64,000 nucleotides of DNA from Sphingomonas sp. OK281 (GTDB lineage: Bacteria > Pseudomonadota > Alphaproteobacteria > Sphingomonadales > Sphingomonadaceae): contig NZ_FOVZ01000002.1 in the NCBI RefSeq assembly GCF_900115295.1, positions 496,001 to 560,000 on the forward strand, given 5' to 3'. The position numbers and the translations under genes were made by a program. How positions within the stretch are numbered: position 1 is the first letter of the stretch; every line of letters starts with the position of its first letter. Of the stretch, positions 51,103-60,522 are shown in pieces. The notes below the pieces were generated by a model, which did not search any database, was not told the origin of the DNA, and saw nothing but the letters and a program-made list of their open reading frames with translations.

Positions 51103-51711
51103 TCAGCGGGCCAGTGCGATGAGCTGGGCGATGCCGTTGGTGCCGGTCTTCGCGACGATCGCAGCACGATGATCCTCGACCGTCTTGGGACTGATATCGA
51201 GCGAGGCAGCGATCGCCTGGTTGTTGTGCCCCTTCACGAGCAGGTCGAACACCTGGCGCTGGCGCGGGGTCAGCGTGGCGGTGCGCGCCAGGGCTGCCTG
51301 CTGGACCTTCGACCACGCGACACCTTCGCCGACCGCGGCGATCAGTCGATCCTCGTCGATCGGCTTTTCCAGATAGTCGAGGCCGCCGTACCGACGCACC
51401 GAGTCGACTGCGTTGGCGGTGGTCGGCCATGCGGTCATGAAGACGATCGCGACGGCCGGATCGGCGATCCGCACGCGATCGGCGAAATCGAACCCGTCGA
51501 TATCGCCCATCATCACGTCGGTGACGATGCAGTGCGCGGGCGCGTCCGCATAGACGTCGAGCAACGGCGCCGGATCGAGGAACGGCTTGGCGACATGGCC
51601 GTGGCGGCACAGTAATCGCGCGACGGCCGCACCGAGATCGGGATCGTCGTCGACGACATAGACCAATCCGCCGCCTTCTCCACCAATCGGTCCCGCAGCC
51701 ATGTCGGTCAT
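51103..51711 (-). CDS. FixJ-type two-component response regulator
   Basis: This 202-aa protein has a receiver domain (VYVVDDDPDLGAAVARLLCR, phospho-acceptor Asp in CIVTDVMMGDIDG, FMTAWPTTANAV, YLEKPIDEDRL) and a LuxR-type helix-turn-helix (LTPRQRQVFDLLVKGHNNQA, IAASLDISPKTVEDHR). Its ATG at 51711 overlaps the TGA of the upstream histidine kinase gene (ATGA), which identifies that kinase as its partner. Confidence 0.94.
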   Translation of the reverse strand: MTDMAAGPIGGEGGGLVYVVDDDPDLGAAVARLLCRHGHVAKPFLDPAPLLDVYADAPAHCIVTDVMMGDIDGFDFADRVRIADPAVAIVFMTAWPTTANAVDSVRRYGGLDYLEKPIDEDRLIAAVGEGVAWSKVQQAALARTATLTPRQRQVFDLLVKGHNNQAIAASLDISPKTVEDHRAAIVAKTGTNGIAQLIALAR

Positions 51712-53423
51712 GCAAACTGTCCCATGAGGGGTAGGGCGATCGTCGCGCGCGTCTCGCCGGAGGGCGCCGTCACGCGTGTCAGGCTGCCGCCGTGCGCCTC
51801 GACGATCGCGCGGGCGACAAGCACGCCGACCCCCATGCCCGCTTGCGGATTGCGATCCGTCCGGCACCGGTTCGCCACGACGATCCGCGCCTGGCCGTCG
51901 TCGCGAGTCGCGGTGAGCGTCACCTCGCCCTTGCCGCACGCCTGGACGCCGTTGCGGACCAGGTTGACGATCGCCTGCGCCAGTTCGACTTCCTGGGCGA
52001 GCACGACGAGGTCCGGGTCGACCGCGTCGATCGCCAGCCGGACGTTATGCGACTTCGCCTCCGGCTGCGCCAGCGCGGCGACCGTATCGATCAGCGCGGC
52101 GAGCGGCAGCGGGGTCGGTTCGTCGACCGTGCGGCCGCCGAACCGGCGCAGCCTGCGGACCAGGGTCGACAGTGCCGCGGCCTTGCGATCGATCAGCGCG
52201 GCGGTAGTCGCGATCTCGACATCGGCGGAGACGGTGAGTTCGTGCAGGTGCTTGGCCTCGATCGCCAGCGTCGAGAGCGGCTGGCTGATCTCGTGGATGA
52301 CCGCGACCGACATGGCGCGCAGGGTCTTGAGGCGCTCGGCCTGGAACAACAGGCGATCGCGGCGTTCGAGATCGGTCCGCGCCCGCGCTTGCGCATCGGC
52401 GAAGCTGCCCGCGAGATAACCGACGACCATGACCGAGGCGAGGCCCATGTGCAGCGCCAGCCGTGCGTCCATCCGCATCGGCATCGCGGTCTGCGGCAGG
52501 ACTACCGCCGCGACGACCAGGATCGCCAGCCAGCTCGCGGTGCGGCCGAAGCGCAGGCCGATCCACGCGACCGACAGCAGCACCGGCGTCAGCGGTGTCC
52601 CGAGACCGATCCTGGCGAGCAGGATTTCGCTGGCGAACGACGCCGCCAGGACCAGCACGGCCTCGGCGACCGGTGCGAGGCGCGGCCGCGATGGTCGCGA
52701 TCCGGTGCCGGTCGCGAGTTCCACCAGCCATAGCAAGGGCGGTGCGAGCAGCAGGACGCCGAGCAGGTCGCCGACCACGAAACCGGTCAGTGAGGCGAAG
52801 GTCTCGCGCAGCCCGGAGACGCCGGTGAGATCCGGGCGCAACAGCGACCACGGCAAAGCGGAGAGCGCCGCCGCGACCGGCGCGCCGACCGAGGCGAGGC
52901 CGAGCGGCATCGGTGCCACGCTCAGGCTGGTCTGTGCGCGATCCGCCATCTTGCGGACGACCAGGACGACCAGGCCGTAGACAAGCGGTGGTCGGACGAC
53001 GCCGATCAGTTGCGTCGCCCATTCCGCCGAGCGGAGATCGATGACGCCGGTGGCGAGCTGTACCAGGACTTCGGTGACGACGATCCCGAGCGTCAATCGT
53101 GGTCCACGGCGCCACAGCAACGCGATCCGGAAACCCGCGGCGGGGTAGAGAAGCGAGTAGAACCCGCGGCCACCCCATTCGGCGGCGATGTGATGCATCG
53201 CGAGGAACGCGAGCGCGTAGCCGATCAGCCAGGGGAGGTCGGCTGCGCGCGGCAAGGCGGCACGACTGCGTGCGGCGAGCTTGGCGCGCGCGAACGCGGT
53301 CGGCTCGCGCACCGGCCGAGAGGATGCACCCGTCGCGACCGGCGTCCTCGCGGCGCGCATCGTCGCGCTGAGCGGGTGGGCATGGGGGCGCGGCGTTGCA
53401 TCGGGTCGGGCGAGAATGCTCAT
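51708..53423 (-). CDS. Sensor histidine kinase with MASE1-like membrane sensor
   Basis: This 571-aa protein has a disordered start, an eight-or-more-span MASE1-like region (LPWLIGYALAFLAMHHIAAE, GFVVGDLLGVLLLAPPLLWL) and no PAS domain. The His box is VAVIHEISQPLSTLAIEAKH, followed by an ATPase domain (AQAIVNLVRNGVQACGKGEV, GMGVGVLVARAIVEAHGGSL). The H-E-IxQPL box is of the FixL/DctB class, matching its FixJ-type partner. I start it at the ATG at 53423; the codon before is a TTG. Signal unknown. Confidence 0.9.
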   Translation of the reverse strand: MSILARPDATPRPHAHPLSATMRAARTPVATGASSRPVREPTAFARAKLAARSRAALPRAADLPWLIGYALAFLAMHHIAAEWGGRGFYSLLYPAAGFRIALLWRRGPRLTLGIVVTEVLVQLATGVIDLRSAEWATQLIGVVRPPLVYGLVVLVVRKMADRAQTSLSVAPMPLGLASVGAPVAAALSALPWSLLRPDLTGVSGLRETFASLTGFVVGDLLGVLLLAPPLLWLVELATGTGSRPSRPRLAPVAEAVLVLAASFASEILLARIGLGTPLTPVLLSVAWIGLRFGRTASWLAILVVAAVVLPQTAMPMRMDARLALHMGLASVMVVGYLAGSFADAQARARTDLERRDRLLFQAERLKTLRAMSVAVIHEISQPLSTLAIEAKHLHELTVSADVEIATTAALIDRKAAALSTLVRRLRRFGGRTVDEPTPLPLAALIDTVAALAQPEAKSHNVRLAIDAVDPDLVVLAQEVELAQAIVNLVRNGVQACGKGEVTLTATRDDGQARIVVANRCRTDRNPQAGMGVGVLVARAIVEAHGGSLTRVTAPSGETRATIALPLMGQFA

Positions 53424-53569
53424 CAAGCCGCGTTGTGCACGATCCGAGCCTCATCGCCTATCCGGGCAAATCCCGGAACGGATCCAGCCGGGGGCTTGCA
53501 ATATTTGCGGTGGGGTATGATGGCGTACGGCAAGGTAGCGGGCGCGCGACCTGGTCGATCGGGGCAGGC

Positions 53570-55393
53570 CTATGCGACGCGCTGCCTCGCGGTGGCGGGA
53601 AGGACGCGATTGCGCCCCGCCTGCTTGGCGCGGAACAGTGCGGCGTCGGCGGTCTGCACGACGGACTGCCAGTCGGCGTGCAGCGGTGCGCCGGCAACGC
53701 CGATCGATACCGTGACCGGCCCGAGATCGCGCCCTTCATACTGGACGCGCATCGCGCCGATGCGCGCCCGGATGTCCTCGGCACGGTCGGCTGCGACGTC
53801 CGCCGTCAGGCCGGGCAGCAGCAGCAGGAACTCCTCCCCGCCATAGCGAAACACCAGATTGGCGTCGCGCACCGCATCCTTCAGCGTCGCGCCGACCGCG
53901 CGGAGCACCGCGTCGCCCGCGTCATGGCCATGATCGTCGTTGAACCGCTTGAAATGATCGATGTCGATCATCGCGCAACTCACCGGAGTTCCGTTGCGCT
54001 CGGCATCGACGAGCGTGCGCGCGAGGACGTCGTCGAGCTGGCGTCGGTTGGGCAGCATCGTGAGCGGATCCGCCATCGCGAGCGATCGAAGCGCCTCGCG
54101 CAGGCGGAGGTTGTCGAGTGCCAGGCCGATATTCTCGGCGAGCATCTGGAGATACACGTCGTTGAGTCCGACTTGGTCGAGGGTCGGCCTGTCGGTGTCG
54201 TCGCGCCGTTCGAAATAGAGCAGCCCGAGCATCCCGTTCTGGCCAACCAGGGGCAGGCACACGCTGTCGGGAAGCGCGTCGCCGACGATGTGGTCGCACG
54301 GCACGTCGAAGGCGTCCCCCGACGGCCGATGCGCGGCGCCGCGCCTGACGCCCCAACAGGCGAAGGGCGAGAACTCGACGGTCGAATGCGCTGGATCCAG
54401 CCACGAGCAGCCCGCGACATAGACGTTGCGCGTCGTATCGAGCAGGAACAGGCAGCCGGCGAGGTGGGGCGCGACCTTCGGGACGAACCGGCTAACGACC
54501 GTCTCGAGTTCGGCAACGGTATCGCAGCCCTGCATGCGCTGCGTCATGCGCGACAGCAGGTCGCGGACCGCCCGATCGACATCGCGTTCCTGCTCGAGCC
54601 GCTGGCGCTCGATCCCGTTCTCCCGGAATACCTGCAGCGCCTTGGCCATGTCGCCGATCTCGTCGATCCGTTCGTACTTCGGCGGCTCGGCATCGTAATC
54701 CTGCGCCGCGAGGCGACCGATCACGTCGCTAAGCCTGACGACCGGATGAAGGACGCGTCGGCGAAACACGAAATACAGCACGAACAGGAACAGCAGCCCG
54801 GTGATTGCGAGCATCGCTTCGGAGGCGGAGCGCCATGCCCGCGCGGTCGACTCGGCGGCGCGCAGTTCGTCGCCGGTGCGTTGGTCCAGGCGGTACTGAA
54901 AACGCTCCACGGCAGCGCGCGAGCGATCGAGCTCTCGTTCGTATTCGGGCGCGAACAGGATGCCGACCGCGGCGGTTCGATCGTCACGACGGCGCGCTTC
55001 GACGGCCTGCTGCTGTTGCGCCTGCAAGGCATCCGCCCATCGCAGCGCCTGGTGAAGACTGGCGAGTTCGTCCTCGCCTGCGCCCGCATCGCGGATGTGC
55101 CTGGTCCGTTGCTCGATCGGCCGCAGCTCGGCCCGTCCCCGCTGGAAGGCCAGCAGATCGGCGGTCTCGCCGTTGATTGCGAATTGCCGCGCCAGTTCGC
55201 TGAGCGCCAGCACGTCGTCCTCGATCGAGGCGGTCGCCCGGTCGAGCGCGTAGCGCTGGTTGACGGCGGCACGCTCGCGGTCCTGCGCCGACGACGCCAG
55301 CAGCATCGTGGTGCCCGAAGCAAGCGTCAACGCGACGGTGATGCCGTACGCCCAGTTCGTGATCGTTACCAAGCGCATGACGCGGCATAGCAT
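53570..55393 (-). CDS. Diguanylate cyclase with CHASE-like sensor, HAMP and GAF domains
   Basis: This 607-aa inner-membrane protein has an N-terminal span, a periplasmic helical sensor of about 160 residues, and a second span (AMLAITGLLFLFVLYFVFRR). A HAMP linker (HPVVRLSDVIGRLAAQDYDA), a GAF domain and a GGDEF domain follow. The GGDEF domain shows MADPLTMLPNRRQLDD, IDIDHFKRFNDDHGHDAGD and FRYGGEEFLLLLPG, with the active-site GGEEF intact, so it should make c-di-GMP. An inhibitory-site RxxD is not obvious. The start may be the ATG at 55393 or at 55378. It is separate from the kinase/regulator pair by 146 bp. Confidence 0.93.
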   Translation of the reverse strand: MLCRVMRLVTITNWAYGITVALTLASGTTMLLASSAQDRERAAVNQRYALDRATASIEDDVLALSELARQFAINGETADLLAFQRGRAELRPIEQRTRHIRDAGAGEDELASLHQALRWADALQAQQQQAVEARRRDDRTAAVGILFAPEYERELDRSRAAVERFQYRLDQRTGDELRAAESTARAWRSASEAMLAITGLLFLFVLYFVFRRRVLHPVVRLSDVIGRLAAQDYDAEPPKYERIDEIGDMAKALQVFRENGIERQRLEQERDVDRAVRDLLSRMTQRMQGCDTVAELETVVSRFVPKVAPHLAGCLFLLDTTRNVYVAGCSWLDPAHSTVEFSPFACWGVRRGAAHRPSGDAFDVPCDHIVGDALPDSVCLPLVGQNGMLGLLYFERRDDTDRPTLDQVGLNDVYLQMLAENIGLALDNLRLREALRSLAMADPLTMLPNRRQLDDVLARTLVDAERNGTPVSCAMIDIDHFKRFNDDHGHDAGDAVLRAVGATLKDAVRDANLVFRYGGEEFLLLLPGLTADVAADRAEDIRARIGAMRVQYEGRDLGPVTVSIGVAGAPLHADWQSVVQTADAALFRAKQAGRNRVLPATARQRVA

Positions 55394-56152
55394 GACTTTG
55401 CTATCAGCAAGTTAACGCTACGTAACGATGCGCAAAAAGCGTTCAACGATGCGCTTTTGACATGTGTCGGATTGGCCTAACATTTGTATGATCGACGCAG
55501 TAACTGTCGGATGGTTTTCAGAACAGTAATCTTTACGGGAGACATCCGATACCGAGCACCATGCCCCGCTCACGATGCATCGGCCGACGGACGTTCATTG
55601 GGCAATACTGTTTCTGCGGGTGATCACCGTCACGGGTCGGTTCGGACGGTCGAGAGCAATTCGATGCACATGGTCGGTACGCCGGGCCCGAGCAGCGCCG
55701 CCGCGAATAGCGGTTGCACAGTCAAGCACAGCCACGGGGACGCCGTGCTTCACGTCAGGCTGGGGAGCGTTGCGGGTGCGAGCATAACAAACGACATGGT
55801 GCCCCTTGCAAGCGTAGAATGGCTGCTGCCGCGATCGTTCCCGGTTCGGTGAAATTTATTCCTGGAACTATACGGGATGAAGATGCCGTACTGTCGAACT
55901 CGACAGCATAGCTGATCTATCCGGGGGTCAGCGGGCTCTTGAACGTCGCTGACGACGATGGTGCCCGATACTATTCATCGATCGAAGGTGATTTGGCGGC
56001 AGTCGATCCGTTCTAAGCTTCTCGCGTGTTTTCCTGTCTGTCGGATGACGAGAATTTTAATATTTGTGATCGACTAAACGTTGGTGTTCATTCGCTGCGT
56101 AAAGTCGTAGGAGACGGATGTGGGGGGCTTACGACGAATTCAAGGACACAGC
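55394..56152. other. 759-bp stretch without a recognisable gene
   Basis: It lies between the divergent cyclase and MucR genes. A stem AAAAGCG...CGCTTTT at 55434-55457 has A/T tracts on both sides and may end transcripts. The rest has moderate GC and shifts to AT-rich at 56030-56090 just before the MucR gene, where its promoter should be. A 122-codon plus-strand frame at 55484-55852 has no family features. A small RNA is possible but not supported. Confidence 0.5.
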
Positions 56153-56668
56153 GTGACGGATACAATAAATACGGTCGAACTGGCTGCCGAACTCACAGCC
56201 GCATGGCTTGCCAACCCAAATACCCGCACTGCGGCAGACGACGTTCCGGCATTCCTGCTCGCGATGCATGCGGCCGTGGCGAAACTTGCCGGTACCGGTG
56301 AAGTCGAGCCTGAAGCCGATGCAACGCCAGTATCGGAACCTGCGGTTTCGGTGCGCAAGTCGCTCGCATCGCCGGATCACATCGTCTCGATGCTCGATGG
56401 CAAGAAGTACAAGACGCTGCGTCGGCATCTGTCGACCAATGGCCTGACGCCCGAGCAGTATCGCGAGCGGTTCAACCTGAAGCCGGACTATCCGATGGTC
56501 GCTGCGACCTATTCGGAAGCGCGTCGGGCGATGGCGAAGTCGATCGGTCTTGGTCGCAAGGCTGGTACGACCGTCGAAAAGGCTGCCGATGGGGCGGTCA
56601 AGACGGTGCGCAAGACGGGCAAGGCCGCGCTCGATGCCGCCAAGAAGACGCTCGGCAGCGACGCCTGA
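56153..56668 (+). CDS. MucR/Ros-family transcriptional regulator without the zinc cysteines
   Basis: This 171-aa protein matches MucR in its N-terminal helix (AAELTAAWLANPNT) and its DNA-binding block (HIVSMLDGKKYKTLRRHLST, LTPEQYRERFNLKPDYPMVA, SEARRAMAKSIGLGRK). The lysine/alanine-rich tail (KTVRKTGKAALDAAKKTLG) is histone-like. In Ros/MucR the block usually contains CLEDGxKFKSLKRHL with Cys and His zinc ligands; here that Cys is Ser/Met and one His is Asn. The GTG at 56153 has AAGGA seven bases upstream. It probably acts as a global silencer-type regulator. Confidence 0.88.
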   Translation: MTDTINTVELAAELTAAWLANPNTRTAADDVPAFLLAMHAAVAKLAGTGEVEPEADATPVSEPAVSVRKSLASPDHIVSMLDGKKYKTLRRHLSTNGLTPEQYRERFNLKPDYPMVAATYSEARRAMAKSIGLGRKAGTTVEKAADGAVKTVRKTGKAALDAAKKTLGSDA

Positions 56669-56675
56669 GCCAATC

Positions 56676-56697
56676 GGGGGAGGGCGCGCCTTCCCCC
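56676..56697. terminator. Hairpin after the MucR gene
   Basis: The stem GGGGGAGGG / CCTTCCCCC with a 4-base loop lies eight bases past the MucR stop, between convergent genes. Only short T-runs follow. Confidence 0.6.
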
Positions 56698-56780
56698 GCT
56701 ATTTGGCTATCCCGTGAACTGGGTCGGCGTGCCTGCATCCGGGTCGCCGAGCAAAGGCACCGGACGCGCGCTCGACCAAT

Positions 56781-57224
56781 TCAGGCAACGTCCTCGATCA
56801 GGGCCTGGGCCAGCAACGCGCGGATCGCCTTCAACGCCACCATCTGCGGGTTCGCCTCCGGAACGGGAGGCGCCGGCATCGGTGCGGGCTCTGTGGAGGC
56901 GGTAGCCGGCGTCGGCTTTTCCGCGGCGAGCAATTGCTGGACACCCCGGACGGTATAGCCATCGCGGTTGAGCAAGATATCGATCCGCCGAACCAGCGCG
57001 ACGTCTTCTCCGCGATAATAGCGGCGGTTTCCGGCGCGCTGTAGCGGACGCAGCTGGGGAAATCGCGTTTCCCAATAGCGCAGGATATGCTGGGGCAATC
57101 CGGTTTCTGCGGACACCTCGCCGATCGTCCGAAACGCGGTATCGGTCTTTCCGATCGCGCCGATCCTCGCCGGGGAATCCGTCACCGCGACGGAATGCAC
57201 GCCGTCGTCGGCAGGAGCGGGCAT
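56781..57224 (-). CDS. MerR-family transcriptional regulator
   Basis: This protein of about 147 aa has a MerR winged helix (FRTIGEVSAETGLPQHILRY, WETRFPQLRPLQRAGNRRYY, RGEDVALVRRIDILLNRDGY, TVRGVQQLL). A short proline/alanine linker and C-terminal helix (MVALKAIRALLAQALIED) follow. It is the last gene of the rpmF-plsX-fabH-ihfA-merR run, an order conserved in alphaproteobacteria. I use the ATG at 57224; a GTG at 57257 would overlap ihfA by 26 bases. No metal or drug ligand site is visible. Confidence 0.9.
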   Translation of the reverse strand: MPAPADDGVHSVAVTDSPARIGAIGKTDTAFRTIGEVSAETGLPQHILRYWETRFPQLRPLQRAGNRRYYRGEDVALVRRIDILLNRDGYTVRGVQQLLAAEKPTPATASTEPAPMPAPPVPEANPQMVALKAIRALLAQALIEDVA

Positions 57225-57231
57225 GTCCGGA

Positions 57232-57531
57232 TCAGTCGGCACCGACGATGCGCTCACGCATCATCTGGCTCGCACGGAACGTCAGGACGCGGCGGGGTGC
57301 GATCGGCACCTCGATACCGGTCTTGGGGTTGCGACCGACGCGCTCGCCCTTGTCGCGAAGCACGAACGTGCCGAACCCCGAAATCTTGACGTTCTCGCCC
57401 TCGGACAGCGCGCCGCACATCTCCGCGAGGATCTGTTCCACGATCTTCGAGGAATCAGCGCGCGACAATCCCACCTCGCGGTGGAGGGATTCGGCCAGAT
57501 CGGCCCGCGTCAAAGTACCGGTCATCGTCAT
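57232..57531 (-). CDS. ihfA: Integration host factor subunit alpha
   Basis: This 99-aa DNA-bending protein shows the family pattern: [60 protein letters not shown]. The beta-arm proline is present in EVPIAP. I chose the ATG at 57531 for the GGGAG seven bases upstream; the open frame further up is not protein-like. It forms a dimer with IhfB, encoded elsewhere. Confidence 0.96.
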   Translation of the reverse strand: MTMTGTLTRADLAESLHREVGLSRADSSKIVEQILAEMCGALSEGENVKISGFGTFVLRDKGERVGRNPKTGIEVPIAPRRVLTFRASQMMRERIVGAD

Positions 57532-57626
57532 TCGCAAGCTCCCAGACTCGGCGCTTCTCCTACACATGCGCGGATGCGATCGGAAGAACTTTTGTTCTAC
57601 AAGTGAAGCGGCAGGTTTCGAAAGGA

Positions 57627-58595
57627 TTAGAAGCGGATAACCGCCGCACCCCAGGTAAACCCACCGCCCATCGCCTCCAGCACGACGATCTGTCCTTGTC
57701 GGACACGTCCGTCACGCACCGCAACGTCCAGTGCGAGCGGAACGGAGGCCGCGGAGGTGTTGGCGTGCTGGTCGACGGTCACCACGACCTTGGCGGGTGC
57801 AAGGCCGAGTTTGCGCGCGGTCGCGTCGAGGATCCGGGCGTTCGCCTGATGCGGCACGACCCAGTCGACCTGGTCCGACGACAGCCCGGCCATCGCCAGC
57901 GACTCGGTCATCACCGAGGCCAGGTTGGTGACCGCGTGGCGGAAGACCTCACGGCCCTTCATGCGCAGCTTGCCGACGGTGCCGGTCGTCGAGACGCCGC
58001 CATCGACATAGAGGAGTTCGTTGTGACGGCCGTCCGCGTGCAGCTTGGTCGTCAGGATGCCGCGACCGCCGTCGTCCGCGGTCTCCTGCGCCTCGAGCAC
58101 GATCGCACCGGCGCCGTCGCCGAACAGCACGCAGGTCGTCCGGTCTTCCCAGTCGAGGATGCGGCTGAACGTCTCGGCACCGATCACCAGCGCGCGCTTG
58201 GCGACGCCGCTGCGGATCATGCTGTCGACGACCTGGACCGCGTACAGGAAGCCCGAGCACACTGCGGCGACGTCGAACGCGACGCAGTCGTCGATGCCCA
58301 GCATCGCCTGCACCTTGGTGGCGCTCGACGGGAAGGTCTGGTCGGGCGTCGCGGTGGCGAGCACGATCAGGTCGATGCTCTGTGCTTCGATACCGGCGGC
58401 GGCGAGCGCAGCCTTGCATGCGTCGGCTGCCAGCGTCGCGGTCGTCTCGCCTTCGCCGGCGATATGGCGGAAGCGGATGCCGGTGCGCTCGACGATCCAC
58501 TCGTCGCTGGTGTCGACCTGCTCCGCGAGTTCTGCGTTCGAGACGCGACGCGCGGGCAGGGCGGAGCCGGTGCCGATGACCACAGACCGGATCAT
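57627..58595 (-). CDS. fabH: Beta-ketoacyl-ACP synthase III
   Basis: This 322-aa enzyme starts fatty-acid synthesis by joining acetyl-CoA to malonyl-ACP. The catalytic triad is visible: Cys113 in [13 protein letters not shown], His in [12 protein letters not shown] and Asn in [15 protein letters not shown]. Ends with [15 protein letters not shown]. The ATG at 58595 overlaps the plsX stop (ATGA), fixing the start and showing coupling to plsX. Confidence 0.97.
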   Translation of the reverse strand: MIRSVVIGTGSALPARRVSNAELAEQVDTSDEWIVERTGIRFRHIAGEGETTATLAADACKAALAAAGIEAQSIDLIVLATATPDQTFPSSATKVQAMLGIDDCVAFDVAAVCSGFLYAVQVVDSMIRSGVAKRALVIGAETFSRILDWEDRTTCVLFGDGAGAIVLEAQETADDGGRGILTTKLHADGRHNELLYVDGGVSTTGTVGKLRMKGREVFRHAVTNLASVMTESLAMAGLSSDQVDWVVPHQANARILDATARKLGLAPAKVVVTVDQHANTSAASVPLALDVAVRDGRVRQGQIVVLEAMGGGFTWGAAVIRF

Positions 58596-59620
58596 GCCGC
58601 CTTCTCCACGCTGCCGAGATCGTCGGCGATGCGCCGCACCAGATCGTTGCGGACCATCTTGGCGGCGTTGCCGATCGCGGTCGCGACGCCGCGCTCGGTG
58701 GCGCCGCCGTGGCTCTTCACGACGATGCCGTTGAGCCCGAGGAATACCGCGCCGTTGTGATTGTTGGGATCGAGGTGATCGCGCAGCAATTCGGTCGCCG
58801 GGCGTGAGATCAGGAAGCCGAGCTTCGAGCGCACCGAACTGCGGAACGCGCGCTTGAGCAGGTCGGCGACGAATCGCGCGGTGCCCTCGGCGGTCTTGAG
58901 CGCGATGTTGCCGGAGAAGCCGTCGCACACGACGACGTCGACCTCACCGCGCGACAGACGGTCGCCCTCGATGAAGCCGTTGAACTGCATGTCCACGGCC
59001 GGCGTCGCGCGCAGCTGGGCTGCCGCGTCACGAATCTCGTCCGTACCCTTCATGTCTTCGCTGCCGATGTTCAGCAGCGCGACGCGTGGGTGCGGGATGT
59101 CGAGCGCGGTGCGCGCATAGGCAGCGCCCATTATCGCGAACTGGACGAGGTTGCGCGCGTCGCACTCGGTGTTCGCACCGAGGTCGAGCATCACCATGTC
59201 GGTGTCGCCCAGCGTCGGCAGACGCGCCGCGAGGGCCGGCCGGTCGATCCCGGGCAGCATCCGCAACGACAGCTTCGCCATCGCCATCAGCGCGCCGGTA
59301 TTGCCCGACGACACCGCGGCGGCGGCGCGACCCTGTTTCACCAGATCGATCGCGATGCCCATCGAGGTCTTCTTGGCACGACGAATCGCCTGGGTCGGCT
59401 TGTCGCTCGACCCGACGACTTCCGGCGCGTGGACGATCTCCGAGTGCTGCGACAGGTTCGGATGGGCCTTCAGCCCCTCGCGAATCGCAGCTTCGTCGCC
59501 GACCAGCAGGAAGCGCATGCCCTCGAATTGATGACGCGCGCGGGCGACACCGGCGAGCATCACTGCCAGCCCGTCATCGCCACCCATCGCATCGACCGCG
59601 ATCCAGCCGCTGTCGGGCAT
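58592..59620 (-). CDS. plsX: Phosphate acyltransferase PlsX
   Basis: This 342-aa enzyme makes acyl-phosphate from acyl-ACP for phospholipid synthesis. Conserved segments are [80 protein letters not shown] and [20 protein letters not shown]. Length is typical. It lies between rpmF and fabH, the usual arrangement. Confidence 0.97.
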   Translation of the reverse strand: MPDSGWIAVDAMGGDDGLAVMLAGVARARHQFEGMRFLLVGDEAAIREGLKAHPNLSQHSEIVHAPEVVGSSDKPTQAIRRAKKTSMGIAIDLVKQGRAAAAVSSGNTGALMAMAKLSLRMLPGIDRPALAARLPTLGDTDMVMLDLGANTECDARNLVQFAIMGAAYARTALDIPHPRVALLNIGSEDMKGTDEIRDAAAQLRATPAVDMQFNGFIEGDRLSRGEVDVVVCDGFSGNIALKTAEGTARFVADLLKRAFRSSVRSKLGFLISRPATELLRDHLDPNNHNGAVFLGLNGIVVKSHGGATERGVATAIGNAAKMVRNDLVRRIADDLGSVEKAA

Positions 59621-59661
59621 CGCTTATCCTTCGTTCAAGTTAGAGGTTCCGGACGGAAGCC

Positions 59662-59841
59662 TCAGCCCTCGATCGAGAGGATTTCACGACCGTTATAGTG
59701 ACCGCACGAACCGCACAGGTTGTGCGGACGCTTCAGTTCGCCACAGTTGGGGCATTCCTGGAACGACGCGATCGTGAGCGAGTCGTGGCCACGGCGCATG
59801 CCGCGCTTGGAGGGCGAGGTTTTTCTTTTGGGGACGGCCAT
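59662..59841 (-). CDS. rpmF: Ribosomal protein L32
   Basis: This 59-aa protein begins [20 protein letters not shown]. It has the zinc-ribbon cysteines in [20 protein letters not shown], then [11 protein letters not shown]. The start ATG, length and gene order (rpmF-plsX-fabH) all match. It is a structural component of the large ribosomal subunit. Confidence 0.98.
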   Translation of the reverse strand: MAVPKRKTSPSKRGMRRGHDSLTIASFQECPNCGELKRPHNLCGSCGHYNGREILSIEG

Positions 59842-60078
59842 TTCGGCACCTTGTTCAATCTAAAGGTCGGGGCTCCGAGTACGTCCGGACACGGGACACA
59901 GGCAACCGACAAGAATGCCGGCCGCCTGAAGCAACCCATGCGGCCTGACGCTCGCGAAGCGTGGCGCTATAGCGATTTCACCCCGCGTTGCAAGCTTCCG
60001 CCCCCCACGTTGCAACCCCTGATGTCCAGTGGCAGGGCATACGCCTGACAAAAGACACGATATTCGAGGGGCAACGCC

Positions 60079-60522
60079 GTGATATTACCCGTAACGCTGA
60101 CGATCGCGGCGGCCGCCGCCGTCGTCAACCTGTGGCTCGCCTTCCGAATCGTGCCGATGCGCATGAAGGAGAGCGTGCTGATCGGCGACGATGGCAACCA
60201 GCGCCTGCAGGCGCGGATGCGCGCGCACGCCAACTTCACCGAATACGCGCCGTTCATCCTGATCCTGATCGGCCTGATCGAACTCGCCGGCGGATCGACG
60301 CTGTGGCTGTGGATCGCCGGCGCGGTGTTCGTGATCGCGCGAATCGCCCACGCCTTCGGGATGGACCGCACGACGTCGAGCGTGCCGCGGGCCGGGGGTG
60401 CGCTGGCGACATGGGCGCTGATGGCGGTGCTGGCCGGGTGGGCGCTGACGATCGCGTATCAGGCGAACAGCGTGCCGGCCGCCAAGACCTTCCAGGTCGT
60501 GCCGTCGGGTGGCCGTGCATGA
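60079..60522 (+). CDS. MAPEG-family membrane protein
   Basis: This 147-aa protein has four membrane spans and the MAPEG pattern: VNLWLAFRIVPMRMKESVLI, the signature QRLQARMRAHANFTEYAPF, and RIAHAFGMDRT. Bacterial members are often glutathione-dependent or of unknown function. The GTG at 60079 is the start. Its TGA overlaps the ATG of the M28 peptidase gene (ATGA). Confidence 0.9.
   Translation: MILPVTLTIAAAAAVVNLWLAFRIVPMRMKESVLIGDDGNQRLQARMRAHANFTEYAPFILILIGLIELAGGSTLWLWIAGAVFVIARIAHAFGMDRTTSSVPRAGGALATWALMAVLAGWALTIAYQANSVPAAKTFQVVPSGGRA

Noticed and set aside
55484..55852. 122-codon plus-strand frame before the MucR gene
   Set aside because: No domain, no ribosome-binding site and unremarkable codon pattern.
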